Assembly: GCA_017469795.1 (NCBI GenBank)
Contig: JAFUFT010000054.1
Coordinates: forward strand, 1-36,207
From: Oscillospiraceae bacterium
GTDB lineage: Bacteria; Bacillota; Clostridia; Oscillospirales; Oscillospiraceae
DNA: 36,207 nucleotides
Reading direction: 5' to 3'
This document shows positions 8,425 to 16,990 of this stretch, in pieces (the first letter of the stretch is position 1; each line of letters starts with the position of its first letter). A program made the translations under genes and the position numbers. The notes beneath the pieces were generated by a model. That model saw nothing but the letters and a program-made list of their open reading frames with translations, made no database searches and was not told the DNA's origin.

Positions 8425-9723
8425 ATGCGTTATACATTCCAGGATTACCAGACTGCGGCAGATGTGATCAAAGAACGTCTGCAGGGTTTTATTCCCGAGA
8501 TCGCCATGGTCCTCGGTTCCGGTCTCGGAGACATGGCAGATCAGGCGGAGGATCCCATCGTCATTCCCTACGGGGAAATCCCGGGCTTCTCCGTCTCCAC
8601 CGCGCCGGGACATAAGGGCCGGCTGGTATTCGGCACTCTGGCCGGAAAAAGCGTGGCCATTATGCAGGGACGGTTCCACGCCTATGAGGGGTATTCCTTT
8701 GAAGAGGTCTGTTTTCCTCTTCGGGTGCTTCGCCTCTTAGGCTGCAGCAAGCTGATCATCACCAACGCATCCGGCGGCGTGAATCTCAAATATCGGGCCG
8801 GAGACATCTGCCTGATCACGGATCATATCAAATTTTTCATGGATTCTCCGCTCCGGGGCAGAAACATCCCGGAGTTTGGCGTCCGTTTCCCGGATTCCAC
8901 ACATCTGTATACGCCCCGGCTCCAGGAAATTGCCCGGATGGTGGCCATCGATCAGGACCTTCCGCTGCAGGAAGGCGTCTACATGTATTTCCCCGGCCCC
9001 TCCTACGAGACGCCCGCCGAGATCCGGGCCATCCGGATCATGGGCGGTGATCTGGTGGGCATGAGCACCGTTCCGGAGGTGATTGCCGCCGCTCACGCCG
9101 GCATGGAAGTGCTCGGTTTTTCTCTTGTATCCAACGCCGCAGCCGGCATTACCGGTCAGGCGCTCTCTGAGCAGGAGGTCCTCGATGCGGCAGCCGAGGC
9201 AAAGGAGCGTTTCTCCCGGCTGATTTCCGGCTGCGTGGAACGGATCTCCGTCCAGGGTCCCCTCAGCCGGCTGGCACCGCTGACCAAAGATCATCTTACC
9301 GCCGTAATTCGTTTGTATTCAGATGCAACGGTGCGGGAGCATCTGGGTGGGCCGATGCCATCGGGTTATGCCCAGGCAAAACTCGACGAGTGGATCCATT
9401 CCAAATATCCGTGCTTTGCTGTCCAACGTATCTCAGACAATGCCTTCCTTGGCGTGATCACCGTTTCCCCCTATCATCATACCGACCGTCTGGAACTGAG
9501 CTATATGTTCCTGCCGGAATACTGGGGCCGGGGCTACGCCGTGGAAAGCCTGCAGATGGCTATGACGCGCTGCCGGGACGATTGGGATATCCATACTCTG
9601 ATATCTGAAACACAGGCGAGGAATCTCCGGTCCTGCCACCTGTTGGAACGGCTCGGCTATCAGCTGGAGCAGCAGGAGGACCGGTTCGGACAGACACAGA
9701 ATATTTATCTCAAAGAGTTATAA
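8425..9723 (+). CDS. Purine nucleoside phosphorylase fused to a GNAT acetyltransferase
   Basis: Residues 1-275 are a complete trimeric-type (PNP/MTAP family) purine nucleoside phosphorylase, which splits inosine/guanosine with phosphate into base and ribose-1-phosphate. Visible sites are GSGLG at 31-35, H63 in GHKGRL, QGRFHAYEGY at 81-90, NASGG at 114-118, GPSYETPAE at 191-199 and SNAAAG at 236-241. Residues from about 283 to 432 form a separate RimJ/RimL-like GNAT domain, with the acetyl-CoA loop YWGRGYA at 367-373 and an ARNLRSCHLLERLGY segment at 398-412. Ordinary PNPs end near 275, so about 155 residues are extra. There is no stop or internal Shine-Dalgarno evident at the junction. AGGAGG at 8411-8416 drives the start, three bases after the kinase stop. 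A joined pair of genes by sequencing error is possible but not indicated. Confidence 0.9.
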   Translation: MRYTFQDYQTAADVIKERLQGFIPEIAMVLGSGLGDMADQAEDPIVIPYGEIPGFSVSTAPGHKGRLVFGTLAGKSVAIMQGRFHAYEGYSFEEVCFPLRVLRLLGCSKLIITNASGGVNLKYRAGDICLITDHIKFFMDSPLRGRNIPEFGVRFPDSTHLYTPRLQEIARMVAIDQDLPLQEGVYMYFPGPSYETPAEIRAIRIMGGDLVGMSTVPEVIAAAHAGMEVLGFSLVSNAAAGITGQALSEQEVLDAAAEAKERFSRLISGCVERISVQGPLSRLAPLTKDHLTAVIRLYSDATVREHLGGPMPSGYAQAKLDEWIHSKYPCFAVQRISDNAFLGVITVSPYHHTDRLELSYMFLPEYWGRGYAVESLQMAMTRCRDDWDIHTLISETQARNLRSCHLLERLGYQLEQQEDRFGQTQNIYLKEL

Positions 9724-9759
9724 TCCGCTTTCATTTCAACTCACAGAAAGGTCTTTATT

Positions 9760-11088
9760 ATGGACACATTATTCAGCAATATCACCGCCGTAACCATGGC
9801 GGACCGGCTTCCTGTGATTTTGGGGGCTTATGTCGGGGTTACAGATGGAAAGATCAGTTACATCTCCCAAAAGCCGCCGGAGGAGCACGCAGACCGCATC
9901 ATCGACGGACGGGGCATGGTACTGATGCCCGGTCTGATTAACTGTCACGCGCATCTGCCCATGACGCCGCTGCGCGGATATGGCGACGACCACAATCTCA
10001 CCGACTGGCTCAACAACTACATCTTCCCCAAGGAAGATCTGTGGGATGAACGCGCCATCCGTGCCGCTACGCTGCTGGGTCTGGCGGAAATGCTCCGCTT
10101 CGGAACCACTTCCGTTTCGGATATGTATTATTTCTCCGATACGATCTGCCAATGCGTCAGCGAGGTAGGAATCAAAGGAAACATCGCCCGCTGCGTTACG
10201 GTTTTTGAAGACGACTACTGCTTTGACAAGCACGGCCCGTCCCAGGAGCTGGTTGCTCTGAAGGAAAAGTGGCATGGATTTGACAACGGAAGGATCCAGG
10301 TGGAAGCTTCAATCCACGCGGAATACACCTCCTTCGACAAGGTCTGGCAGGGTCTGGCTGAATATGCCATCAACGAAGGGATCGGCATGCAGGTTCACGT
10401 CTCCGAAACGCAGAACGAGCATGAGAGCTGCATGGATAAGTACGGTCTGACTCCTGCGCAGATCCTTGACGTGTATCATGTCTGGGACACCCGTTCCGTC
10501 GCCGCCCACTGTGTCTGGCTCACCGAAGAAGACATGGATCTGTTTGCCCGGCGGGGCGTCAGTCCTGTCCACTGCCCCAACAGCAACCTGAAGCTGGCCT
10601 CCGGGATTGCGCCGGTTCGGAAAATGCTGGACAAGGGCATGAACGTGACTCTGGGAACTGACGGTGTCTCCTCTTCCAACAATGCCGACCTCTTTGAGGC
10701 GGTCAAGCTCTCCGCCCTTTTGTCCAACGGTTCCACGCTGGACCCCACCTCCCTCACCGCCTATCAGGCCTTGAAACTGGCCACCGTCAACGGTGCGAAA
10801 GCCCAGGGCCGGGAAAACGAATGCGGGATGATCGCTCCGGGACTGGATGCCGATCTGATCATGCTGGACTTCACGCAGCCCCATCTGATTCCCTGCCATA
10901 ACCCTGTCAGCAATCTGGTCTATGCCGCCTCTGGCCATGACGTCGTCATGACCATGGTCCGCGGTAATATTCTCTACGAAAACGGCACATATCCCACCAT
11001 CGATCTGCAGGCCGTTCTCCAGGAGTTCCATGACTATGTGATTCCGCTGATGTTTGGAAACGATAGAGAGGATCCTATTATTGGCTGA
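9760..11088 (+). CDS. mtaD: 5-methylthioadenosine/S-adenosylhomocysteine deaminase (amidohydrolase)
   Basis: MtaD-type enzymes deaminate the adenine of methylthioadenosine, S-adenosylhomocysteine or adenosine to the inosine form. The 442 residues carry the amidohydrolase metal ligands H63 and H65 (NCHAH), H213 (QVHVSE) and D301 (LGTDG), plus H250 (AAHCVW), in the pattern known for the family. An AGAAAGG ribosome site lies about ten bases before the ATG. It follows the phosphorylase gene by 36 bases, so deamination followed by phosphorolysis would make a short purine salvage route. The exact substrate preference is inference. Related enzymes include guanine and chlorohydrolase-type deaminases. 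Confidence 0.88.
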   Translation: MDTLFSNITAVTMADRLPVILGAYVGVTDGKISYISQKPPEEHADRIIDGRGMVLMPGLINCHAHLPMTPLRGYGDDHNLTDWLNNYIFPKEDLWDERAIRAATLLGLAEMLRFGTTSVSDMYYFSDTICQCVSEVGIKGNIARCVTVFEDDYCFDKHGPSQELVALKEKWHGFDNGRIQVEASIHAEYTSFDKVWQGLAEYAINEGIGMQVHVSETQNEHESCMDKYGLTPAQILDVYHVWDTRSVAAHCVWLTEEDMDLFARRGVSPVHCPNSNLKLASGIAPVRKMLDKGMNVTLGTDGVSSSNNADLFEAVKLSALLSNGSTLDPTSLTAYQALKLATVNGAKAQGRENECGMIAPGLDADLIMLDFTQPHLIPCHNPVSNLVYAASGHDVVMTMVRGNILYENGTYPTIDLQAVLQEFHDYVIPLMFGNDREDPIIG

Positions 11089-12709
11089 TCATGTGACCGG
11101 GAAACCGAAAAAGCAGAAGTTCCTCCACGGCGCCGCAATACTCACCGCAGGTACAATCCTCACCAAAATCATCGGCGCGCTGTACAAAATCCCCCTGAAC
11201 CGGATCATCGGCACGGAAGGCTTTGGCCATTTCAACATGGCTTACAACATCTTTAATGTTCTTCTGACGATCTCCACCGCCGGGCTTCCCATTGCACTGA
11301 GCCGGATGATCTCAGAGGCTTCCGCTTTGGACAACCGGCGTCAGATTCAGCATATCTACCGGGTGTCTCTCCGGATCTTTCTTTTGATGGGTCTCGTCAG
11401 CAGCGCCATTATGCTGTTCCTGTCTCCGGCGCTGGCCCAATTCATGCGGGATCCCGATGCCGTATACTCCATCGCAGCGCTGGCTCCTGCAGTGCTGTTC
11501 CTGTGCCTCTCCTCATCCCTGCGGGGGTATTTTCAGGGACAGCAGTATATGACCCCCACTGCCGTCAGCCAGATTCTTGAAGCACTTAGCAAACTCGTGC
11601 TCGGACTTGGAGCTGTCTATGTGTTTCTGCGTCTGGGCTTCGGCACTGCGCAGACAGCGGGCGCGGCCATCGCCGGCGTTACCGCCGGATCCGTGTTTTC
11701 TGCGCTCTACCTGATACTCGTCTACCGCAGAAAACACCTGGTTCTGACCGCACATGATCTGAAGCAGCCTGTCGAGGATTCAGGAACCACTGCCCGGAGA
11801 CTGTTGGCGCTGGCAATTCCCATTACGCTGGGCGCTGCAGGGATCCAGATCTTCAACGCGCTCGACAGCATGATCATCCAAAGCCGGCTGCAGGATTCCC
11901 TCGGTCTGAGCACTTCTGCCTCCACTTCCCTGTTCGGAACCTATTCCGCGGCGCAGACCTTTTATATGCTGCCGCCGTCTCTGATCCAGCCGCTGGCCAT
12001 CGGTATCATTCCCGCGGTTACCGCGGCCCTGACCACCCGCCAGGAGCAGGAGGCCCGGCGGGTGGCGGAATCCGCCATCCGGATGACTGCGCTGATTGCC
12101 CTGCCATGCGGTGCCGGTCTGGCCGTTCTCGCCTCTCCGATCCAGGCTTTAGTCTATGGCTACGACCGTCAAACGCTTGAAACTGCAGGCCCGATCCTTG
12201 CACTGCTTGGATGCGCGGTGATATTCCACTGCATGGTCACCGTGACAAACGCGATTCTTCAGGCCCATGGCTACGTCTATATTCCGATCTACACCACTCT
12301 GGCCGGCGGCACTGTCAATCTGTTCCTGCATGTTGTTCTGGTCAGCCGCTTCGGCATAACCGGCGCTGCAGTTGCCACCATTTGCTACTGCGGCATCATC
12401 ATGTTCCTCAACATTGCCGCGCTCCACAAACACCTGGCGCATCCGCCCAGGATCCTTGTGATTTTCGTCCGTCCCATGGCGGCAACCGCTCTGATGGCCA
12501 CAGGCGCATTTCTGAGCTATGAAGCGGTCATGTCATACACCGGTTCCCTTTTGATTTCCGTAGGTCTTTCGATTGCGGTCGCCTGTCTGATCTATGCGGT
12601 CATGGTCCTGTCTATGGGCGTGATCACCTGGGATGACTGCATGCTGCTCCCCAACGGGCAAAAATTTGCCCGCCTCCTTCACATCACACCTGATAAATCC
12701 ACATCATAG
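11081..12709 (+). CDS. MOP-superfamily flippase, SpoVB-like polysaccharide/lipid exporter
   Basis: This is a multi-pass inner-membrane protein of about 542 residues with roughly 14 hydrophobic helices, of the MATE/MurJ/SpoVB superfamily that flips lipid-linked saccharides. The N-terminal pattern (a basic stretch, then HGAAILTAGTILTKIIGALYK) and the FQGQQYMTPTAVSQ segment after helix 4 match SpoVB and related Firmicutes flippases. SpoVB acts in spore cortex synthesis, but vegetative paralogues exist, so the role is not fixed. The frame is open from a TTG at 11054. The better start is the TTG at 11081, which has AGAGAGG nine or ten bases upstream and overlaps the mtaD stop by eight bases. Confidence 0.85.
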   Translation: MADHVTGKPKKQKFLHGAAILTAGTILTKIIGALYKIPLNRIIGTEGFGHFNMAYNIFNVLLTISTAGLPIALSRMISEASALDNRRQIQHIYRVSLRIFLLMGLVSSAIMLFLSPALAQFMRDPDAVYSIAALAPAVLFLCLSSSLRGYFQGQQYMTPTAVSQILEALSKLVLGLGAVYVFLRLGFGTAQTAGAAIAGVTAGSVFSALYLILVYRRKHLVLTAHDLKQPVEDSGTTARRLLALAIPITLGAAGIQIFNALDSMIIQSRLQDSLGLSTSASTSLFGTYSAAQTFYMLPPSLIQPLAIGIIPAVTAALTTRQEQEARRVAESAIRMTALIALPCGAGLAVLASPIQALVYGYDRQTLETAGPILALLGCAVIFHCMVTVTNAILQAHGYVYIPIYTTLAGGTVNLFLHVVLVSRFGITGAAVATICYCGIIMFLNIAALHKHLAHPPRILVIFVRPMAATALMATGAFLSYEAVMSYTGSLLISVGLSIAVACLIYAVMVLSMGVITWDDCMLLPNGQKFARLLHITPDKSTS

Positions 12710-12720
12710 AGGACGATACC

Positions 12721-13356
12721 ATGGCATTCTTTCCCGAAAAAACGCAATACGGCTTTGACGATCTTGTCGCGCTCGTCCGGATACTCCGCGCGCCTGACGG
12801 CTGTCCCTGGGACAGTGTGCAGACCCATCAGAGCATCCGGCGAAACTTCATAGAAGAAGTGTATGAGGCCTGCGAGGCCATCGATCTGGACGATGCAGCG
12901 CTTCTGAAGGAAGAACTGGGGGATGTCCTCCTGCATGTGGTGTTTCACGCGGGAATCGAGGCAGACGCCGGAAGATTCACCATTGACGACGTATGCGACG
13001 GCGTTGTGCGGAAGATGATCTCCAGGCATCCGAACCTGTTCGGGGAGGGATCCGACCTGAACTGGGACGAGATCAAGCGGAAGGAAAAGGGATTGACCTC
13101 CCTCTCTCAGGAGCTGGACTCTGTGGCAAGGAGCCTGCCTGCGCTATGGCGAGCGGAAAAAATGCAGAAGAAGGCGGAGGATTCTCTGCCGGTTCCTGTT
13201 GCCGAAAACGCTTTGGATGCAGATCCCGAGCAAGCCGTGGGGGAGCTTCTGTTTTCCGCTGTCGCGCTTGCCCGCAAATATGGGATCGATCCGGAGCAGG
13301 CGCTGCACCGGCGATGTGACGCTTACCTGCTTCAGGCAAAAGAATACGAATCATAA
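12721..13356 (+). CDS. mazG: Nucleoside triphosphate pyrophosphohydrolase MazG
   Basis: MazG hydrolyses (d)NTPs to monophosphates and pyrophosphate, cleaning nucleotide pools and in some bacteria modulating (p)ppGpp levels. In the 211 residues the GCPWD motif is at 27-31. The metal-binding ExxE/ExxD pattern is seen as EEVYEACE (45-52) and EELGD (64-68). The C-terminal half keeps the LLFSAVALARKYGIDPE signature but is shorter than in the roughly 260-residue classical tandem-domain enzyme. It ends the long recJ cluster, with a strong terminator five bases after its stop. Confidence 0.92.
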   Translation: MAFFPEKTQYGFDDLVALVRILRAPDGCPWDSVQTHQSIRRNFIEEVYEACEAIDLDDAALLKEELGDVLLHVVFHAGIEADAGRFTIDDVCDGVVRKMISRHPNLFGEGSDLNWDEIKRKEKGLTSLSQELDSVARSLPALWRAEKMQKKAEDSLPVPVAENALDADPEQAVGELLFSAVALARKYGIDPEQALHRRCDAYLLQAKEYES

Positions 13357-13360
13357 AGGA

Positions 13361-13391
13361 AGGCACGGACGCCGGTCCGTGCCTTTTCTCT
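13361..13391 (+). terminator. Rho-independent terminator after mazG
   Basis: A perfect 10-bp stem (AGGCACGGAC at 13361-13370 against 13375-13384) has a four-base loop and is followed by TTTTCTC. It closes the long rightward cluster. Confidence 0.9.
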
Positions 13392-13459
13392 GTCCTGTGA
13401 TCCGAAAAAATGGAACCCGAACACAAAAACTGGAACTTTCAGAAATGCGGTCCACACAC

Positions 13460-13465
13460 TATAAT
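13460..13465 (+). promoter_or_regulatory. -10 box before the GGP-tract gene
   Basis: A perfect TATAAT lies 25 bases before the ATG. No convincing -35 box is seen at 17-18 bases, so an activator or alternative recognition may be needed. Confidence 0.5.
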
Positions 13466-13489
13466 AGAATCATAAAGGAGGTAAAAATC

Positions 13490-15514
13490 ATGAACGAACC
13501 TAACAGCAAGCCGATGGGTGGTCCTGGCGGTCCTGGCGGTCCCGGTGGTCCCGGTGGTCCCGGTGGTCCCGGCGGTGGTCCTCCCAAAGCGGGATATACG
13601 GAGATCAAGCCGGAGAGCAGCTATGTTCTGACAGAGACCGAGGTCCATCCTAACGGTCTTGTAATCGAGGATGGAAATATTCCCATCGCCGCAGAAGGAA
13701 AAGCCCTCCTGATGACGGTGAACGGCATAGTCACCAACATCACGCCGGGCATTTATCCCGGGAAAGTCGTACTGACTGTATATGAGCTTTCCCATGTGCC
13801 GGAGGATCAGGCAGAACTCAGCTCCGGAGACTTCCGGACCGCACTGTATGTGATGGACGGCAAATTGGTGCCCACCGGCATCGAGCAGGCTGCCGGATCT
13901 TTTGAAAACGATGACCGCGGAATTTCCGATGTGGAATACCTCTCCGAAGCAAATGACATGAACGGCATTATTGTTGGCGCCCATGCGTCTTCTGAGGAAC
14001 CCTTCGAAATCAGTGACAGCTGGTTTTCTGCCTCCGGCAGCGGAACCAGCGAGGGCCGCGGCGCAGTTCTGATGACTGTGGGCAAGGCGAACGTGAAGCT
14101 CGACGGTGCTAACATCTGGAACTACGGCACACTCAGTGCCATCGTTGCCAGTGGAGATAGCCGCCTGGAAGTTGCAAACAGCGTCATATATGGTGAAAAA
14201 GACTTCACTGCCGGTAAACTCTGCCCATGGGTCCTTGGCATCAACGGAAACAACCGGCTGACAAATGCCATCGACAATGCAAAGGTCTATTATCACGACA
14301 GCATTGTCGTCGCGGAGAGCTGGGCGGCCCTGTCCACCGACTCCGGCCGGGGTGTCAGGCTGGTCGGTGAAAACCTGTTTTCCGGAATCGGACGTCTGGA
14401 GCCTTATGAGGAAAGTCATGCTGCCGACTATACTGCCATTCCTGAGCTGAACGGTGAGAAATACGGTTTCTATCTCGGCAACAGTGCCATCGGTGAATGT
14501 GGTTATGTAAACTATGCAGACGGATTCCACAATAGCTTCAAGGACGTGACCTTCTTCGCGCCGGACTATATCTTCATTCTCTCCAGTGGACAGGCCTCCA
14601 TCGATGTGGAAGGCGACAGCTATTGCCACTCCGGACGGTTCGGCATTCTCTGGCACAAGAATCAGGGCGGCACAGTATCCCTCAAGGGCGGCAAGTGGTA
14701 TGCCGAGGATGCGCTGATCCTGGCCAAGAGCTACTCCTCCACTGACACTGCAGGCTGTTTCTGCAACGTGGTCTGCGACGGAACCGAGATCAAGCTCGGA
14801 AAGGGCGGCGTTCTGTATCAGCTCATGACCAGCGACGACATGGGCCTGACTCCCGGACAGGTCAGCGTTTATTCCGTGCCGGAAATAGAAGCGGATCTCA
14901 GTCGTGTGGAAAAGCTGCCGGAAACCTATCGGGCACAGAAAACGGAACAGGGATTCCCTCCCTTTGTGAAATACCCGATCTATCAGCTGGATGGACAGGA
15001 AGTCACTGTCCGGGAAGATGAGGCTGGATTCCTTGCCGCCCATCCCGACGCGGTTCCAGCAATGTACGACGCGCCTTACCGGATTCATCCTTCTACCTTT
15101 ACGCTGAAAAACCTCCACGCGGAGGGAGATATTTTCAACGGCGTCTACGAACGGATCCAGGTTCTGGATGTCACGCTGGAAAACGCCGGTGTGAAGGGGC
15201 GGATCTCCAGCGCATATACGTTCCATGTGGATGCAGCCGGCAAACCCTGTGTCCCCGGAACCACCTATTCCAAAGCAGGAAAAGAGGACGAACATCTTGG
15301 GATCGGCCGAGTCGGCAACATCCCCGCCCCTGCCATCAACAATCCGGTACATCTGACGATGAAGTACGGTGCTGAATGGACTCCCACCGGAACCTGCTAT
15401 TTGGAACAGCTGACGGTAGACGGCAGCGCCAAAATCCACGGTACAGTCCTGGTAAACGGAGAAACAGTAACCGCTTCCGGCACATATACGGGAAATATTG
15501 TAGTGAAGCCCTGA
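13490..15514 (+). CDS. Predicted beta-helix protein with N-terminal Gly-Gly-Pro tract, function unknown
   Basis: This is a 674-residue protein I cannot assign to a named function. After nine residues come six GGP triplets (residues 10-27) ending in GGGPP, encoded by a 9-bp tandem repeat. The rest is rich in short Gly/Asn/Asp turns alternating with beta strands, for example KANVKLDGANIWNYG, GDSRLEVANSVIYG and GGTVSLKGGKWYAED. That suggests a right-handed parallel beta-helix. The C-terminal part, with TMKYGAEWTPTGTCYLEQL followed by VDGSAKIHG, resembles the terminal strands of adhesin/autotransporter-like beta-helices. There is no signal peptide, membrane helix or sorting motif, so export, if any, is non-classical. 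I chose the ATG at 13490 because AAAGGAGG lies nine bases upstream; the frame is open further 5' through the mazG region, but that is a shadow. It is a single-gene unit between two terminators. Confidence 0.8.
   Translation: MNEPNSKPMGGPGGPGGPGGPGGPGGPGGGPPKAGYTEIKPESSYVLTETEVHPNGLVIEDGNIPIAAEGKALLMTVNGIVTNITPGIYPGKVVLTVYELSHVPEDQAELSSGDFRTALYVMDGKLVPTGIEQAAGSFENDDRGISDVEYLSEANDMNGIIVGAHASSEEPFEISDSWFSASGSGTSEGRGAVLMTVGKANVKLDGANIWNYGTLSAIVASGDSRLEVANSVIYGEKDFTAGKLCPWVLGINGNNRLTNAIDNAKVYYHDSIVVAESWAALSTDSGRGVRLVGENLFSGIGRLEPYEESHAADYTAIPELNGEKYGFYLGNSAIGECGYVNYADGFHNSFKDVTFFAPDYIFILSSGQASIDVEGDSYCHSGRFGILWHKNQGGTVSLKGGKWYAEDALILAKSYSSTDTAGCFCNVVCDGTEIKLGKGGVLYQLMTSDDMGLTPGQVSVYSVPEIEADLSRVEKLPETYRAQKTEQGFPPFVKYPIYQLDGQEVTVREDEAGFLAAHPDAVPAMYDAPYRIHPSTFTLKNLHAEGDIFNGVYERIQVLDVTLENAGVKGRISSAYTFHVDAAGKPCVPGTTYSKAGKEDEHLGIGRVGNIPAPAINNPVHLTMKYGAEWTPTGTCYLEQLTVDGSAKIHGTVLVNGETVTASGTYTGNIVVKP
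13517..13578 (+). repeat. 9-bp tandem repeat encoding Gly-Gly-Pro
   Basis: Six in-frame copies of a GGTGGTCCC-type unit, with synonymous variation at third positions, encode the GGP tract. Copy-number slippage would change length without shifting frame. Confidence 0.85.
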
Positions 15515-15523
15515 CGGGAAAAG

Positions 15524-15554
15524 AAAAGCACCGGCACGATGTGCCGGTGCTTTT
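15524..15554. terminator. Bidirectional terminator between the beta-helix gene and the SDR gene
   Basis: A perfect 14-bp stem (AAAAGCACCGGCAC at 15524-15537 against 15541-15554) has a GAT loop and A/T-rich ends on both strands. It can terminate the rightward gene ending at 15514 and the leftward gene ending at 15566. Confidence 0.88.
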
Positions 15555-15565
15555 CCATAACAAAA

Positions 15566-16339
15566 TCAGAGAGAGGTATAACCGCCGTCAACAGGCAGGA
15601 TCACACCATTGACGTAAGTACTCATGGGAGAGGACAGGAAAATCGCAGCTGTATCCAGCTCGCCTTCCTTGCCGTAACGGGACATAGGGATCATGGTCTT
15701 GGCATACTCCTGGAAGAAGGGAGAATCCAGCGTCTCTTTGGTCAGCGGAGTCTCGAAATAGCCGGGGCAGATCGCATTGACGTTGATGCCCTTCTCACCC
15801 CATTCGCAGGCCAGAGCGCGGGTCAGGTTGACTACGCCGCCCTTAGCCGCATGATAGGGAGAAGCAGGAGCGATCTTGTTGCCGACCAGTCCATACATGG
15901 AAGCAATGTTGATGATCCGGCCATATCCTGCGGGAATCATGGCCTTATTGGCCACAGCGCGGGCCATCTTGAACGTTCCGAAGAGGTCAATGTCCAGTTC
16001 ATGACCGAACTGCTCATCGGTGATCTGCTCAGCAGGTGCAACTGCGCCCGTTCCGGCATTGTTGATCAGGATGTCGATCCGTCCGAACTTCGCCATGATC
16101 TCATCGACTGCCTTTTCAACACTCTCTGTGTTGGTGACATCGCAGACAACGCCCAGAGCCTTGACGCCATAGGTCTCCTCGATCATCTTCGCGTTGGCTT
16201 CCACGTTGGCCTGACGGCGGGCAAGACAAACGATATTGCAGCCCTGGTTGGCAAGTGCCTTTGCCATCTGAACGCCCAGACCGGTGGACGCGCCGGTAAC
16301 AACAGCAACGCGATCCGTTAAATCAAAGTAGTTTTTCAT
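15566..16339 (-). CDS. Short-chain dehydrogenase/reductase (SDR)
   Basis: This is a classical SDR oxidoreductase of 257 residues using NAD(P)H. The cofactor loop TGASTGLG is at 15-22 and NNAG at 93-96, with catalytic S147, Y162 and K166 (YHAAK). The overall pattern, including the CPGYFETPL segment, is close to gluconate 5-dehydrogenase and 3-oxoacyl-reductase-like members. The substrate cannot be fixed. AGGAGG lies nine bases before the ATG, and a TATAAT is present about 45 bases upstream on the same strand (plus-strand 16383-16388). It is divergent from the thioesterase gene. The nearby TRAP transporter suggests organic or sugar acid metabolism, but that link is inference. Confidence 0.88.
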   Translation of the reverse strand: MKNYFDLTDRVAVVTGASTGLGVQMAKALANQGCNIVCLARRQANVEANAKMIEETYGVKALGVVCDVTNTESVEKAVDEIMAKFGRIDILINNAGTGAVAPAEQITDEQFGHELDIDLFGTFKMARAVANKAMIPAGYGRIINIASMYGLVGNKIAPASPYHAAKGGVVNLTRALACEWGEKGINVNAICPGYFETPLTKETLDSPFFQEYAKTMIPMSRYGKEGELDTAAIFLSSPMSTYVNGVILPVDGGYTSL

Positions 16340-16488
16340 GATAATTCCTCCTGTGGAAGTATGTTAATTAATTTCATGTATCATTATACAGGATTGCCCG
16401 AGAAAGTGATTGTGAAATTCAACAAAGATAATATTAATTCATGTGCAATTTGTAAAAAACATTGGCAGTCCTTGAAATCCGCAAAGGA

Positions 16489-16517
16489 TTGTTATTTTGT
16501 CACATCTGTGATACAAT
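16489..16517 (+). promoter_or_regulatory. Promoter of the thioesterase gene
   Basis: TTGTTA (16489-16494), a 17-base spacer and TACAAT (16512-16517) precede the AAGGAGG ribosome site. The upstream intergenic stretch 16340-16488 is AT-rich. It holds the leftward SDR -10 and two similar TTAATT(T)CATGT elements (near 16368 and 16434) that could bind a shared regulator. Confidence 0.65.
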
Positions 16518-16539
16518 GCATCCGCAAGGAGGAATCAAC

Positions 16540-16989
16540 ATGGATACGACATTACTCAGCACAGCGGACTGGCTGGAACAGGAACTTCAGTTTATCAATC
16601 ACGACATGGCGCATACGCTCAACGGAAGATTAAAGGCGGAGCTTGTGTCATGCGACGATCACAAGAAGGAGCTGACGCTGCGGTTTCCATTGGAGGACTG
16701 GATGGTCAACGGACTCGGAACGCTGCACGGGGGCATGGCAAATACCATGATGGATCTGGTCATGAGCATGGCCGTGTACTGCTTCTCCCGGCAGACGATT
16801 CCGCCGACGATCTCCATGACCACCAATTATCTGCGGCCCATCCCCATGGAGGGATATGTTCACATCACCGCAAGACTGACTTCTCTCGGAAAGCGAAACG
16901 CCACCGCTTATTGTGAGGCGATCATCCCCTCCTCCGGCAAAGTGGCCTGCACCGCAATCGGTACATATGCCGTGATTGCAAAAACATAA
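16540..16989 (+). CDS. PaaI-family hotdog-fold thioesterase
   Basis: This 149-residue hotdog-fold protein is typical of the PaaI/YbgC-like acyl-CoA thioesterases, which release acids from coenzyme A. The active-site region is GLGTLHGGMANTMMDLVMSMA-like near 63-83, with the family HGG motif and downstream Asp, followed by the central strand TTNYLRPIPMEG. I chose the ATG at 16540 because AAGGAGG lies at 16526-16532; a longer upstream reading has no ribosome site. It is a single-gene unit with its own promoter and terminator. The acyl substrate is unknown. Confidence 0.88.
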   Translation: MDTTLLSTADWLEQELQFINHDMAHTLNGRLKAELVSCDDHKKELTLRFPLEDWMVNGLGTLHGGMANTMMDLVMSMAVYCFSRQTIPPTISMTTNYLRPIPMEGYVHITARLTSLGKRNATAYCEAIIPSSGKVACTAIGTYAVIAKT

Positions 16990-16990
16990 A

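Noticed and set aside
13199..13489. In-frame extension upstream of the GGP-tract gene
   Set aside because: It overlaps mazG in another frame and crosses the mazG terminator and the -10 box.
13517..13578. Short repeat array as CRISPR
   Set aside because: Units are 9 bases without spacers and lie in a coding frame; no cas genes.
13439..15439. Long leftward open frame opposite the GGP-tract gene
   Set aside because: It is a codon-bias shadow. The rightward frame has promoter, ribosome site and beta-helix pattern; the leftward one has none.
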